From Candidatus Geothrix odensensis (GTDB taxonomy: Bacteria; Acidobacteriota; Holophagae; Holophagales; Holophagaceae), in NCBI GenBank assembly GCA_016714685.1, contig JADKCH010000004.1, positions 124,001-188,000 of the forward strand: a stretch of DNA of 64,000 nucleotides. The letters run 5' to 3'. The notes under the pieces were generated by a model that was not told the origin of the DNA, ran no database searches, and saw only the letters and a program-made list of their open reading frames with translations. Below are positions 11,209-20,304 of the stretch, one piece after another. Made by a program: the position numbers and the translations under genes. Position 1 is the first letter of the stretch. Each line of letters begins with the position of its first letter.

Positions 11209-12137
11209 GGTTTCGACGCCAGGCCCCAGCTTCGGAGGCGCCGGTCGGCCCACGCCCTCCAACCGCCGGGCACCTTGCTACCCGCCTCCAGGTGGCCAGC
11301 GCCAGGCACGATGGTGAGATCCGGGTGGTTCCAGGCAATGGCCTGGACTCCAGCAAGGGGCGTGATCGGATCGGCATCCCCGGCCAGCAGGGCCAGGGGG
11401 GTGCGGAGTCCACGGCTGGCCCGGACCGGGGAGACCGCCGCAGGATCGAATCCCGCGATCCGGCCCGAGCGCCAGAGTCCGATCCACTCCGCGGGCCGGG
11501 CGAGGACCTCGAGGCTGCCCAAGGTTCCCCGGAGGTGGTTGCGCGCGGCATCCTGGAGATCCATGAACGGGCTTTCCAACAGGGCTCCCGCCAGGGGGGC
11601 GCCCTGCTGTTCCAAGTCCGCCAGAGCCAGGATGGCCACGCCCGCACCCTGGCTGGATCCCACCAGGAGCTGGCGGCTCCGCGGCCAACCCGCCCCCTCC
11701 AGGAAGCGGACGACCGCAGCCACATCCCCGCGTTCATGGCCACCCAGCGTGCTCGGGGTCTCGGGCACCAGGTCCCGTCCCCGGAAGGTGAAGCAGAGGA
11801 CATCCAGACCGGGGAGGTCGCGCAACCGCGGTGCCGTGCCCAGGGCATCATCGCCAAAGCCGTGGAGCAGGATCGCCGCGCCCTTTGCGTTCGGCCGGTG
11901 GAGCCAGTGGACTCGCAGGGTGACACCCACTCCGCTCGGGACGGAGTGGACCGTCCAATGCCCGGACTCCCCGGCCAGGGCGGCGAGGCTGGCCTCGACT
12001 TCGCCGGAGGGCCGGTCCGGCAGCGGCGCATCCAGCAGCAGGCTGGGTAGCCACCAGCCTGCCAGAAAGGAGGCGGACCAATAGAGGATGGATAAGGCGA
12101 GCCCCGCGCGGAGGAGGCTCCGGCTGGCGGCGGACAT
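11205..12137 (-). CDS. Alpha/beta hydrolase with N-terminal membrane anchor
   Basis: A 310-residue hydrolase of the alpha/beta fold. After an N-terminal membrane segment (LLRAGLALSILYWSASFLAG) come the oxyanion region ILLHGFGDD, the nucleophile elbow GSSQG, the acidic residue in LLAGDADPITP, and the catalytic His in VPGAGHLEAG. It resembles membrane-anchored prolyl-oligopeptidase-like or BAAT-like hydrolases; the substrate cannot be named. The frame is open to 12200, but ATG 12137 follows CGGAG and starts just before the membrane helix, so it is preferred. The gene lies downstream of cspA on the same strand but is separated from it by a strong terminator. Confidence 0.82.
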   Translation of the reverse strand: MSAASRSLLRAGLALSILYWSASFLAGWWLPSLLLDAPLPDRPSGEVEASLAALAGESGHWTVHSVPSGVGVTLRVHWLHRPNAKGAAILLHGFGDDALGTAPRLRDLPGLDVLCFTFRGRDLVPETPSTLGGHERGDVAAVVRFLEGAGWPRSRQLLVGSSQGAGVAILALADLEQQGAPLAGALLESPFMDLQDAARNHLRGTLGSLEVLARPAEWIGLWRSGRIAGFDPAAVSPVRASRGLRTPLALLAGDADPITPLAGVQAIAWNHPDLTIVPGAGHLEAGSKVPGGWRAWADRRLRSWGLASKP

Positions 12138-12195
12138 GGGCGCTCCGGGTAATGGATGCCTTACGGCCCGCTCTTCCGCAGCGATTAGCACCCCA

Positions 12196-12231
12196 AACAA
12201 ACAGGCGGTCCCGAAGGACCGCCTGTTTGTT
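12196..12231 (-). terminator. Intrinsic terminator after the cold-shock gene
   Basis: A perfect 16-bp stem (12196-12211 paired with 12216-12231) closed by a four-base loop that reads TTCG on the minus strand, a very stable tetraloop. It lies 13 bases past the cspA stop codon. The run after the hairpin on the minus strand is T-rich (TGTTTGTTTGG) but not a pure T tract. Confidence 0.8.
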
Positions 12232-12244
12232 GGAACGAAGGTAA

Positions 12245-12448
12245 CTAGAGCTTCTGGACGTTGGTGGCCTGGGGGCCCTTCTGGCCCTGGGCCACTTCGA
12301 AGCTGACGCGCTGGTTCTCGTCCAGGGTGCGGAAGCCGCCGCCCTGAATGGCGGTGTGGTGGACGAAGAGGTCAGCGCCGCCCTCGTCGGGGGTGATGAA
12401 GCCGAAGCCCTTCTCAGCGTTGAACCACTTGACGGTGCCTTGAGCCAT
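12245..12448 (-). CDS. CspA-family cold-shock / RNA chaperone protein
   Basis: A 67-residue single cold-shock domain that binds single-stranded RNA and DNA and loosens secondary structure. Both RNA-binding motifs are present: RNP1 as KGFGFI and RNP2 as DLFVHH. The start MAQGTVKWFNAEKGFG and the end GPQATNVQKL are canonical, and length is normal for the family. A leader of unknown length lies upstream, as is common for csp genes; TGCTATGAC near 12510 on the minus strand could be an extended -10 box, but this is weak. Whether it is cold-inducible or constitutive cannot be told from the sequence. Confidence 0.95.
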   Translation of the reverse strand: MAQGTVKWFNAEKGFGFITPDEGGADLFVHHTAIQGGGFRTLDENQRVSFEVAQGQKGPQATNVQKL

Positions 12449-12629
12449 GACTGTTTCCTGCAGTATGTCTGGTGATGTCGTAGCGATGACTTTCCCCAGA
12501 CAAGGCCGTCATAGCATGGCGTGAGGTCCGCCCCTGGCGGGTCACGCGAACAGCATGACAGGATTGCCCCGGTCCATTCTTTTTTTTTGCAACTTATTCC
12601 TGCCTGGACGCATCGGGGTTGGCGCCGCT

Positions 12630-13421
12630 TCAGAAGCGGAGCACCAGACCCAGGCCCGTCAGCTTGGAATCCGCGCGGAGGTCCAGGTCCCCATGGGTGG
12701 AGCCGGCCGGCGCCTTGACCGTGCCAGCCTCGTAGAAGGCCCTCAGCCCGAAACGGGGGTAGAGGTACGCCCGGGCGTCCACGCCATAGCGGGTGCTGGT
12801 GGCCCCATGCAGCCGGAAATAGCGGTAGAAGACCCGCGATTCCAGGAGTCCTCCGGCCCCGGAGGACCACCCAGAGATGCCCACCTGGGGGAGGGCCACG
12901 GTGGGACTGAGGGCCTGCGAGGCCTGGGGACCGGAGAGGGTGAGGGCCGAGAGCTCGGATTTCAAGACCTGCACGCCCAGGTCAAGTCCGATCCAGGCGT
13001 CCGCCTGACGGAGGAATTTGTAGGTGTAGAGACCCTCGAGGACCGTGAGCTTGGCCTTCGACCGGAGACCCGTCCCGGCCGAGTAGGTCACGCCATCCAG
13101 TTGGATGGTCCTCGTCAGGGTCCGTTCCCCTTCGAAGCGGAGTGCATCGTAGCCCAGCCGAAATCCATGCGCCTGCCCCGAGTACTCCAGGAAGGCGCCG
13201 CCGGGGCTGCCGGAGCGGCCAAGTCCGAGATCCGCATCCGTATCCACCAGCGAGGCCCTGCCATCCTTGGTGCCCACCGCCGTGGCGGAGAAGGTGGGCT
13301 GGCTCCGATGGACCCCGAAGGTCCAGTCCAGCTGGGGGTCCGCGCCGTACTGCGGCGAGCTTCCGATCTGGGCGAAGGCGGTCACCCCTCCCAGGCAGAG
13401 CAGGACCAGAACCTTGCGCAT
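12630..13421 (-). CDS. Outer-membrane beta-barrel protein, function unknown
   Basis: A 263-residue predicted outer-membrane protein. It has a clear signal peptide (RKVLVLLCLGGVTAFAQ) and then alternating strands with aromatic girdles such as FRLGYDALRFEGERTLTRTI and LLESRVFYRYFRLHG. It ends in the terminal Phe (LGLVLRF) recognised by the Bam machinery. The ATG at 13421 follows GGAGGGC; the open frame to 13436 adds only five residues. It may form an eight- to twelve-stranded barrel. No enzymatic motif is visible and its neighbours are unrelated, so no role is proposed. Confidence 0.75.
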   Translation of the reverse strand: MRKVLVLLCLGGVTAFAQIGSSPQYGADPQLDWTFGVHRSQPTFSATAVGTKDGRASLVDTDADLGLGRSGSPGGAFLEYSGQAHGFRLGYDALRFEGERTLTRTIQLDGVTYSAGTGLRSKAKLTVLEGLYTYKFLRQADAWIGLDLGVQVLKSELSALTLSGPQASQALSPTVALPQVGISGWSSGAGGLLESRVFYRYFRLHGATSTRYGVDARAYLYPRFGLRAFYEAGTVKAPAGSTHGDLDLRADSKLTGLGLVLRF

Positions 13422-13462
13422 GAGCCCTCCGGACATGGGCCCATCCTAGCGCTCTTCATCGT

Positions 13463-15589
13463 TCAGACCGCCATGAGCTTCCGGTAGGCTTCGAGGAAGT
13501 CCTTGGGCTGAGGGAGGATCTCGTCTTCCAGAGCGGGGTAGTAGGCCACCCAGGTGTCCTTGGCCGCCACCCGGCGCACGGGGGCGTCGAGGTGGAAGAA
13601 CAGCTCATCGGCGATGCGCGCCGCGATCTCGCTGCCATAGCCCCAGCTGAGCGTGTCCTCATGGGCCACGATCACGCGATGGGTCTTCTTCACCGTGCGC
13701 TCGATGGCGGCCCAGTCGTAGGGATTCAGGCTGCGCAGGTCGATGATCTCGACGGAGATGCCCTCCTTCTCCGCCTCGCGGGCGGCCTGCACGGCGCGGT
13801 GGACGGTGCAGCCGTAGGTGATGACGGACAGGTCGGCACCCTCGCGGACGGTGCGCGCCTTGCCGAAGGGGATCATGAAGTCGGGGCCGGGATCGTTGCC
13901 CTTGTTGTGAGTCTGCCGGTAGAGGTGCTTGGGCTCCAGGAACAGCACCGGGTCATCGCAGCGGATGGCCGTGCGGAGCAGGCCCGCCGCGTCCAGGGCG
14001 TTGCTGGGGCAGATCACGCGGAGGCCGGGGATGTGGGTGAAGGTGCTCTCGCCGCACTGGCTGTGGTAGGTGGCGCCGCCCATGAGGTAACCGGCAATGG
14101 GCACACGGATCACCATGGGCGCCTTGAAGGCCCCGTTGGAGCGCCAGCGGATGTTGGCCAGCTCGTCCCGCAGCTGCTGCATGGCCGGCCAGATGTAGTC
14201 GAAGAACTGGATCTCGGCCACGGGCTTGAAGCCCCGGGCCGCGAGGCCGATGCCCCGGCCCACGATGGTGGCCTCCGCCAGGGGCGTGTTGAACACGCGG
14301 TGGGCGCCGAACTGCTTCTGCAGCCCGTGGGTGGTCTTGAAGACGCCGCCCTTGCCCTTCACCTCGTCCAGGATCTCCTCGCGGCTGGCATCGGCCACGT
14401 CCTCGCCGAAGACCAGGATGCGGGGATCCCGCGCCATCTCATGCTTCAGCGTGGCATTGATGAGGTCGAGCATGGTCTTCTTGCCGACTTCCTGGTCGCC
14501 CGCGGCGTGCTCCGTGTCGAAGGCGGCGGAGGTGGGATCGACCTCCTCGCTGTAGAGGTGCCGATAGTAGCTGCCGGGCTCGGGCCGGGCGGCGGCGTCA
14601 GCCTCGTCCCAGGCCGCGTCGATCTCGGCCTGTACTTCCTCCTTCAGCATCTGCAACTGGGCTTCGGTGAGGTCGCCCGATGCCACCAGGCGCTGGGCAT
14701 AGGTGATCACCGGATCCCGCTGGGCCTCCGCCTCGCGCTGGGCCTTGGACTTGTAGAGCTGCTCGTCGTCGGACAGCGAGTGGCTGTAGGGGCGGATCAC
14801 CTTGGCGCGCACCAGGGCGGGCCCCTTGCGTGAACGGGCGTACTCGGCGGCCAGCTTCAGGGCCTCGTAGCTGGCGATGGGATCGCAGCCATCCACCTCG
14901 TCGAGGATCAGCAGGCCATGCTGCGCATAGCCCTGCAGCAGGGCGGCGACGTTGGCGCCGGGATACTGCACCTCGCTGGGGGTGCTGATGGCGTAGCCGT
15001 TGTCCTCCACCAGGAACACCACCGGTGCCTTCAGGTTCACGGCATTGCTGATGGCCTCCCAGAACTCACCCTGGCTGCAGGTGCCGTCGCCCGTGGTGAC
15101 CAGGGCCACTTCGTCGGCCTTGATGCCGAGCTGCTCCGAAACGCCGCCCTGCTCGGCGCGCACCACCGCCTCGACGGCACCCACGGCCTGCAGGAACTGG
15201 CTGCCGGTGGGGCTCGAGGTCGTGAAGATGTTGAGGCCCTTGTGGCCCCAGTGGCTGGGCATCTGGCGGCCGCCGCTGGCGGGGTCGTCCACGGCGCCCA
15301 CGGAGCCCAGGAACATCTCCTTGGCCGTGTAGCCCAGGCCGTAGGCCAGAGCGCGGTCCCGGTAATAGAAGAAGAACCAGTCGTGCCCCGGGCGGAACAC
15401 CAGGGCGGCAGCAGCCTGAACGGCCTCGTGGCCCACGCCGTTGATCTGGAAGAAGACCTTGTTCTGGCGCTTGCCCGTGATCTCCTTGTCGTCGATGCGG
15501 CGGGCCGCATAGATCGTTCGGTACAGGCGGACGCGCTGTTCCCGGATCAGGGTCGTGGCGGGCGCTGTCTGGACGGAGCTGTCGGGCAC
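13463..15589 (-). CDS. 2-oxoacid dehydrogenase E1 component, fused alpha and beta subunits
   Basis: A 708-residue thiamine-diphosphate enzyme that decarboxylates a 2-oxoacid and transfers the acyl group to the lipoyl domain of E2. Residues about 1-330 are the E1-alpha part, with the ThDP/Mg motif starting GDGTCSQGEFWEAISNA and ending in EDNGYAIS. A linker leads to the E1-beta part from about residue 370 (TMLDLINATLKHEMARDPRI, AEIQFFDYIWPAMQQL, TYHSQCGESTF). Most bacteria encode these as two genes. The GTG start at 15589 follows GAGGAG. E2 and E3 are not adjacent, so pyruvate cannot be separated from branched-chain 2-oxoacid as substrate; the branched-chain type looks somewhat closer. Confidence 0.92.
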   Translation of the reverse strand: MPDSSVQTAPATTLIREQRVRLYRTIYAARRIDDKEITGKRQNKVFFQINGVGHEAVQAAAALVFRPGHDWFFFYYRDRALAYGLGYTAKEMFLGSVGAVDDPASGGRQMPSHWGHKGLNIFTTSSPTGSQFLQAVGAVEAVVRAEQGGVSEQLGIKADEVALVTTGDGTCSQGEFWEAISNAVNLKAPVVFLVEDNGYAISTPSEVQYPGANVAALLQGYAQHGLLILDEVDGCDPIASYEALKLAAEYARSRKGPALVRAKVIRPYSHSLSDDEQLYKSKAQREAEAQRDPVITYAQRLVASGDLTEAQLQMLKEEVQAEIDAAWDEADAAARPEPGSYYRHLYSEEVDPTSAAFDTEHAAGDQEVGKKTMLDLINATLKHEMARDPRILVFGEDVADASREEILDEVKGKGGVFKTTHGLQKQFGAHRVFNTPLAEATIVGRGIGLAARGFKPVAEIQFFDYIWPAMQQLRDELANIRWRSNGAFKAPMVIRVPIAGYLMGGATYHSQCGESTFTHIPGLRVICPSNALDAAGLLRTAIRCDDPVLFLEPKHLYRQTHNKGNDPGPDFMIPFGKARTVREGADLSVITYGCTVHRAVQAAREAEKEGISVEIIDLRSLNPYDWAAIERTVKKTHRVIVAHEDTLSWGYGSEIAARIADELFFHLDAPVRRVAAKDTWVAYYPALEDEILPQPKDFLEAYRKLMAV

Positions 15590-15625
15590 AGGAACTCCTC
15601 TCGCCAGGTGGCAGTCGGTGGCCCA

Positions 15626-15631
15626 AATCTA
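15626..15631 (-). promoter_or_regulatory. Possible extended -10 box of the E1 gene
   Basis: On the minus strand TGCTAGATT is an extended -10 element (TGN followed by TAGATT) 37 bases before the GTG start. No convincing -35 box was found, which is acceptable for extended -10 promoters. Just upstream lies the near-palindrome GGGGGAATTCTCCCCC. Confidence 0.35.
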
Positions 15632-15746
15632 GCACGCAGACACCGGGGGAGAATTCCCCCTGGGGTTTTCCACAGACCATCGCCCCCGATCCCCTAAACC
15701 GGGGTGATGGCACAGACCGCCGCAGATCGATTCATGACGAAAGGGT

Positions 15747-16910
15747 CTAGAAACTGGCCCCCAGGCTCAGGGTCCCCGACACGCTCTCCCGGAAGGTGCC
15801 ACCCTGCACGTCCGTCAGGTCCCGGTTGAGGCGATCCTGGCGCAGCTCCAGGCGGGCAAAGGCAGGCCCATGCTTCTTCTCCACCCCAAGCGAGATCCCC
15901 TGGGCCTGGAGGTCCGCTCCCATGCGACCGGCATAGGCGATGGGACCGGCTAGCCCCAGACCCTCCCGGATCGTCGGGTCGGCCGACAGGCGCACGCCCA
16001 GGTCATCCGACAGCCACTCCACCCGGGCGAAGAGGCTCACGGAGGGCAGGATCTCCCGCTTGCAGATGAAACCGTACCCACGCCAGGTGGCCGTCACCGG
16101 CGCGGTGGCGCCCAGGATGCTGCCCGCCGCGAAGGACTCGCGGCCCAGGGAAGCTTCCCACTGGAAGGTGGTGGCTCCGGCGACCCATTGGCCCATGAGG
16201 CAGACCCGCTCGCGTTTCCGACCCTCGGCGCCGGTGTTGGCGGCGGAACCGAACCCGTCCTGTTCCGATCCCGAATAGGCGTGCAGCGACAGGAAGTTGT
16301 CCGGGGAGCCCGCGTGGTTGTAGGTGAGTCCCAGGCCCACAGTCTTGCCATGGTTGTTGTCCCGGGTGCGGTCCTCGCCGCTGAAGGCCCAGAGATCAGC
16401 GCTCCAGGCCGGGCTGAAGGCGTGGTGCCAGTTGATGCCCACCTGGCCGAAGGGATCCACGAAGCTGAACAGGAGGCCCCTGCTGGCCGCCACATCCTGG
16501 GCGCCATCCAGGAACTCCATGCCGATGAAGGTGATCATCCGGCCGACGCGGAAGGTGTCGCGCTCGCCCGTCCACACCAGCATGGCTTCCACGGGGGTGA
16601 TGGTGCCGGTGTCGCCGGTGGTGCTCTGGACGACCTTGCCCGCCTGCCCGGCCAGGAGCGTGGCCTTGGCGGACCAGCCACTGCCGAGCGTGGCGTCGAC
16701 GCCGAGCATGAGGCCATCGAGCGTGAACTGGCCCTGCCCTGCGTCCATGGGACGGAACACCATCGAGCCGTCCGCCGTGTCGCGGTTCTGCGTCACGGCC
16801 GAAGCCCAGAGGGAACCCCGCCATTTCAGCGCGGGGGCGGGGCTCGGCGAAGGGGCCTGGGCCAGCAGGGTGGCGGCCAGGGTGGGGAGCAGGAACGGTG
16901 CGATGCGCAT
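15747..16910 (-). CDS. Putative outer-membrane porin (OmpL/BBP2-like beta-barrel)
   Basis: A 387-residue outer-membrane barrel resembling the porin-2 (OmpL-like) family. The N-terminus is a signal peptide (RIAPFLLPTLAATLLAQ), followed by a Pro/Ala linker and strands typical of the family: FTLDGLMLGVDATLGSGWSA, the motif RVGRMITFIGMEFLDGAQDV, and LLFSFVDPFGQVGINWHHAF. It ends in Phe (SGTLSLGASF). The ATG at 16910 starts right at the signal peptide; the frame stays open to 16994. It lies 111 bases downstream of the ammonium transporter on the same strand, so it may help nitrogen compounds across the outer membrane, as porins next to amt genes sometimes do. That role is inference. Confidence 0.8.
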   Translation of the reverse strand: MRIAPFLLPTLAATLLAQAPSPSPAPALKWRGSLWASAVTQNRDTADGSMVFRPMDAGQGQFTLDGLMLGVDATLGSGWSAKATLLAGQAGKVVQSTTGDTGTITPVEAMLVWTGERDTFRVGRMITFIGMEFLDGAQDVAASRGLLFSFVDPFGQVGINWHHAFSPAWSADLWAFSGEDRTRDNNHGKTVGLGLTYNHAGSPDNFLSLHAYSGSEQDGFGSAANTGAEGRKRERVCLMGQWVAGATTFQWEASLGRESFAAGSILGATAPVTATWRGYGFICKREILPSVSLFARVEWLSDDLGVRLSADPTIREGLGLAGPIAYAGRMGADLQAQGISLGVEKKHGPAFARLELRQDRLNRDLTDVQGGTFRESVSGTLSLGASF

Positions 16911-16978
16911 GCTTCCAGATCCTTTAAGTGCAAAAGGTTGAGTCGTCTGCAAAACCGGCTTCAGGGCTTCGGCAACGG

Positions 16979-17004
16979 CGCGCCCGGGAGCCATCCCAGG
17001 CGCG
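16979..17004 (-). terminator. GC-rich hairpin between the ammonium transporter and the porin gene
   Basis: An 11-bp stem (16979-16989 with 16994-17004, one G-U pair in RNA) with a four-base loop sits between amt and the porin gene. It has no T run, so it is more likely a partial terminator or mRNA-stabilising hairpin that lowers porin expression relative to amt than a full stop. Confidence 0.35.
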
Positions 17005-17021
17005 TCGCGGCTCAGCGCGGG

Positions 17022-18266
17022 CTACAGGCCCTGGGGATAGGCTTCTTCGCCCTGCAGCTCGGCATCCAGGCCCTTCTCCTCCGCCGCCAGCGACACGCGC
17101 ACCGGCGTGATGCGGTCGATGATCCACAGCATCCCGTAGGTGAAGGCGAAGGCCCACACCGAGGAGATCGCCACGGCGGCGCACTGTTTGAAGAAGAAGG
17201 AGGGATTGCCCATGAGCAGGCCGTCCACGCCGGCGGGGTTCCAGGACTTCGCGGCGAAGATGCCCAGGAAGATCACGCCGATGAAGCCGCCGACCCCGTG
17301 CACGCCCCAGACGTCCAGCGCGTCGTCCCAGCCCAGCTTGTTCTTCATGGCAACGGCGTAGTAGCAGATGACGCCGGCGAGGACGCCGATGAGAGCACTG
17401 GTGGCCGGCGACACATAGCCTGCCGCGGGCGTGATGGTGGCGAGGCCCGCCACGGCGCCCGTGAGCAGGCCCACGAACTTGGGCTGGCGGGCATTCGTCC
17501 ACTCCACGAAGAGCCAGGTGGCCGCGGCGAAGGAGGCCGCGATGTCGGTGTTGAGGAAGGCCGAGGCGGTGACGCTGTCCACCCGGAACTCGGAACCGGC
17601 GTTGAAGCCGTACCAGCCGAACCAGAGCAGGCCGGTGCCCAGGGCGATGAGGGGCACGCTGTGGGGGATGTTCTCCACCACCTTGCGCTTGCCGACGTAG
17701 AGGATTGACGCCAGGGCGGCCATGCCGGCGGTATTGTGCACCACGATGCCGCCGGCGAAATCCAGGACGCCCCACTTGGCCAGCATGCCATCGGGATGCC
17801 AGACCATGTGGCAGAAGGGGAAGTAGACGAAGACCAGCCAGGCCGTGAGGAAGATCATGTAGGCCTTGAAGGTCACGCGGTTGGCGAAGGCGCCGGTGAT
17901 GAGGGCCGGGGTGATGATGGCGAACATCATCTGGTAGGCGATGTGCACGACGAGGGGGATGCCAGCGTCGTTGCCGCCCAGGGTGAACATGCTGTTGAGG
18001 GACACGTTCTTGAGGAACGCGTAGTGGGTGGGATCGCCGATGACCCCATGCCAGGTGGGGCCGAAGCTCATGGAGTAGCCGAAGGCGAACCAGAGCACCG
18101 TGGTCCAGCCCAGGCTCACGAAGCTCTGGATCATGATGGCCAGGGTGTTCTTGCGGCCCACCAGCCCGCCGTAGAAGAAGGCCAGGCCCGGCGTCATCAG
18201 CATGACGAGGCTGCAACAGATCAGCATGAAGGCGGTGTTACCCGTGTTGATGGGCATCGGGGTCAT
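17022..18266 (-). CDS. amt: Ammonium transporter (Amt family)
   Basis: A 414-residue channel for ammonium in the inner membrane. Signature features are visible: AFMLICCSLVMLMTPGLAFF with the first-helix MTPGLAFFYGGL motif, DFAGGIVVHNTAGMAAL containing the first pore His, and WGVHGVGGFIGVIFLGIF containing the second pore His. Eleven membrane helices fit the length. The ATG at 18266 follows AAGGAGG at good distance; the frame is open further upstream into a region that codes for nothing recognisable. No glnK gene follows; a porin gene does. The divergent neighbour is the KdpD-like kinase, with about 130 bases shared between the two starts. Confidence 0.95.
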   Translation of the reverse strand: MTPMPINTGNTAFMLICCSLVMLMTPGLAFFYGGLVGRKNTLAIMIQSFVSLGWTTVLWFAFGYSMSFGPTWHGVIGDPTHYAFLKNVSLNSMFTLGGNDAGIPLVVHIAYQMMFAIITPALITGAFANRVTFKAYMIFLTAWLVFVYFPFCHMVWHPDGMLAKWGVLDFAGGIVVHNTAGMAALASILYVGKRKVVENIPHSVPLIALGTGLLWFGWYGFNAGSEFRVDSVTASAFLNTDIAASFAAATWLFVEWTNARQPKFVGLLTGAVAGLATITPAAGYVSPATSALIGVLAGVICYYAVAMKNKLGWDDALDVWGVHGVGGFIGVIFLGIFAAKSWNPAGVDGLLMGNPSFFFKQCAAVAISSVWAFAFTYGMLWIIDRITPVRVSLAAEEKGLDAELQGEEAYPQGL

Positions 18267-18396
18267 GGTCGGGAACCTCCTTGTCCGGAATGAGCGGACC
18301 GGCGGAAGTATGCCGAGCCAGCCCTGTGATCTGGGTTCGCGGCCTGGACTTTTTACGCGCTTTTTATGCCGGCCCACCGCGTACCCTGGACCTTCC

Positions 18397-20304
18397 ATGG
18401 AACCCCAGCAACGCCCCATCCTCGTGGCCCTCGGTTCCGAGGCGCGCGCCCTCCGCCTGATCCAGGCCGGGCTCCGGCTGTCCCGGGAACGCTCATCCCC
18501 CTGGATCGCGGTGCACGTGGAGACGGGCGGTTCCCAGCTCGTGGAAGATGCCGAACAGGTCCAGGTCTGGCTCCAGGAGGCCCAGCGCCTGGGCGCCGGC
18601 ATCCAGATCATCCAGGCTCCGACGCTGGCCCAGGGGCTGTCCGAGCTGACTCGCACCACCCATGCCCAGGTCCTCCTGCTCGGCCGTTCCCAGAATCGCT
18701 GGCCCTGGGCGCGGGTGGGCCATTCCACGGCGGACGAGCTGCAGCGCCGGGGCCTGGATGCCCACATCGAGGTGATGGACGACCGGACCAGCCCCGCGGG
18801 GCAGGACGCCCGGGACACGGGATTCGGCGCCATGGTGGGGGCCATGAGCGTGCTGGCGGCTGCTTCCGGAGTGGCCTGGCTTCTGCCCAGGGAAGGCAAC
18901 ATCGCGCTCGTCCTGCCGGTGTTCCTGGCCGCGGTGACCTTCATCGCCCACCACTGGGGCCAGCGCCTGGCCGTGCTGGCCTCGGTCCTGAGCGCCCTCC
19001 TCTACAACTTCCTGCTGGAGACCCCCCGGTTCAGCGGCGCCTCCACCCACTGGCCCAACCTGCTCTTCTTCCTGGCCATGCTGCTGGCCGCGCAGACCGT
19101 GGTGGGTCTCCTCCACCGCCTGCGGCGACAGGCCCGCGAGGTGCATCGCCGGGAGGTGCACACGGCCTCGCTCTACCTGCTGGGCCGGGCCCTGGCCCGC
19201 AACCGCAGCTCCGAGGAGGTGGCCGATACCGCCGCCGAGCACCTCCGCAGGGTCTTCAAGGTCGATGCCTCGCTCCTCCTTCCACAGGCGGGCGGCTGGC
19301 GAATCCTTCCCGTGTCCAGCCATGGGATCGAGCTGCCCCCACCCGCGGAACTGCTGGCCCGGCTGGAGGTCGGTGATCGTCCCGGCGATCCCCTGGAGCC
19401 CTTGGTCTGCGATCAGGCCTTCTGTCTTTCTTTGACCGGCACCGATCGCAGCGAAGGCGTCCTCCGCGTGTTCCCCCGGGAAGCCGCCGGCCTGCCGCCG
19501 GATACCTGGGAGCTGCTGAAGGCCTTCGCCGTGCAGATCGCCCTGGCCCTGGAGCGCCTGCGCTGGCTCGACGAGGCTCGCAGGGCCCAGGTCGAGAGCG
19601 AGACCGAGCGCATGCGCAGCACCCTGCTGGGCGCCATCGGCCATGACCTGCGCACGCCGCTGGCCGCCATCCACGGTGCCGCCGGTAGCCTCCTGCTGCC
19701 TGGGCACCTCACGGACTCCGCCCGCCGCGATCTGCTCACCATGATCCAGGAGGAGAGCGAGCGGCTGGCCCACCTGCTGGGGAACATCCTCGACCTCACG
19801 CGCCTGGAGAGCGGGGCGATCCAGGTGCAGAAGGAGTGGCAGCCCCTGGAGGAGGTCGTCGGCTCGGCCCTGGGGCAGCTGGAGAAGCGCCAGGGCGTCC
19901 TGCCGGTGCGGGTGGACCTGCCGGAGGCGCTGCCCCTGGCGCCGCTGGATGCGGTGCTCATCGAGCAGGTGCTGGTGAACCTCCTCACCAACGCCCAGCG
20001 GCACGCCCCCGGGCGGGACATGGACCTGCGCGCCTGGGAGGAGCCGGGCTGGGTCCACCTGGAAGTGGCCGACCGGGGACCGGGCATCCCCGCGGGTTAC
20101 CAGGACCGGATCTTCGAGAAGTTCTTCCGCCTCCCCGAAGCAGGCGAAGGCGGCGTGGGGCTGGGCCTCGCCATCTGCCGCGCCATCGTCCAGGCCCATG
20201 GCGGGCGGATCCATGTGGAGGACCGGCTCGGCGGCGGCTCCAGCTTCCGCCTGGCGCTTCCCCTGGATGGCGTGCCACCCGAGCCGCCCGGGGATGCCCT
20301 GTGA
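18397..20304 (+). CDS. KdpD-like sensor histidine kinase lacking the N-terminal KdpD domain
   Basis: A 635-residue membrane kinase related to KdpD, the potassium/turgor sensor. From this start, residues 1-130 match the USP-like domain (RPILVALGSEARALRLIQAG), then four close membrane helices of the DUF4118 type (LVLPVFLAAVTFIAHHWGQR and LLFFLAMLLAAQTVVGLL), a GAF-like region, the HisKA helix with His in LLGAIGHDLRTPLAAIHG, and the ATPase domain (NLLTNAQRHAPG, DRGPGIP, GVGLGLAICRAIVQAHGG). The roughly 200-residue P-loop KdpD domain that normally comes first is absent, and no coding sequence for it lies upstream. The gene ends in a GTGA overlap with the response regulator. No kdpFABC genes are in the window, so control of a potassium pump is not shown. 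Confidence 0.85.
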   Translation: MEPQQRPILVALGSEARALRLIQAGLRLSRERSSPWIAVHVETGGSQLVEDAEQVQVWLQEAQRLGAGIQIIQAPTLAQGLSELTRTTHAQVLLLGRSQNRWPWARVGHSTADELQRRGLDAHIEVMDDRTSPAGQDARDTGFGAMVGAMSVLAAASGVAWLLPREGNIALVLPVFLAAVTFIAHHWGQRLAVLASVLSALLYNFLLETPRFSGASTHWPNLLFFLAMLLAAQTVVGLLHRLRRQAREVHRREVHTASLYLLGRALARNRSSEEVADTAAEHLRRVFKVDASLLLPQAGGWRILPVSSHGIELPPPAELLARLEVGDRPGDPLEPLVCDQAFCLSLTGTDRSEGVLRVFPREAAGLPPDTWELLKAFAVQIALALERLRWLDEARRAQVESETERMRSTLLGAIGHDLRTPLAAIHGAAGSLLLPGHLTDSARRDLLTMIQEESERLAHLLGNILDLTRLESGAIQVQKEWQPLEEVVGSALGQLEKRQGVLPVRVDLPEALPLAPLDAVLIEQVLVNLLTNAQRHAPGRDMDLRAWEEPGWVHLEVADRGPGIPAGYQDRIFEKFFRLPEAGEGGVGLGLAICRAIVQAHGGRIHVEDRLGGGSSFRLALPLDGVPPEPPGDAL

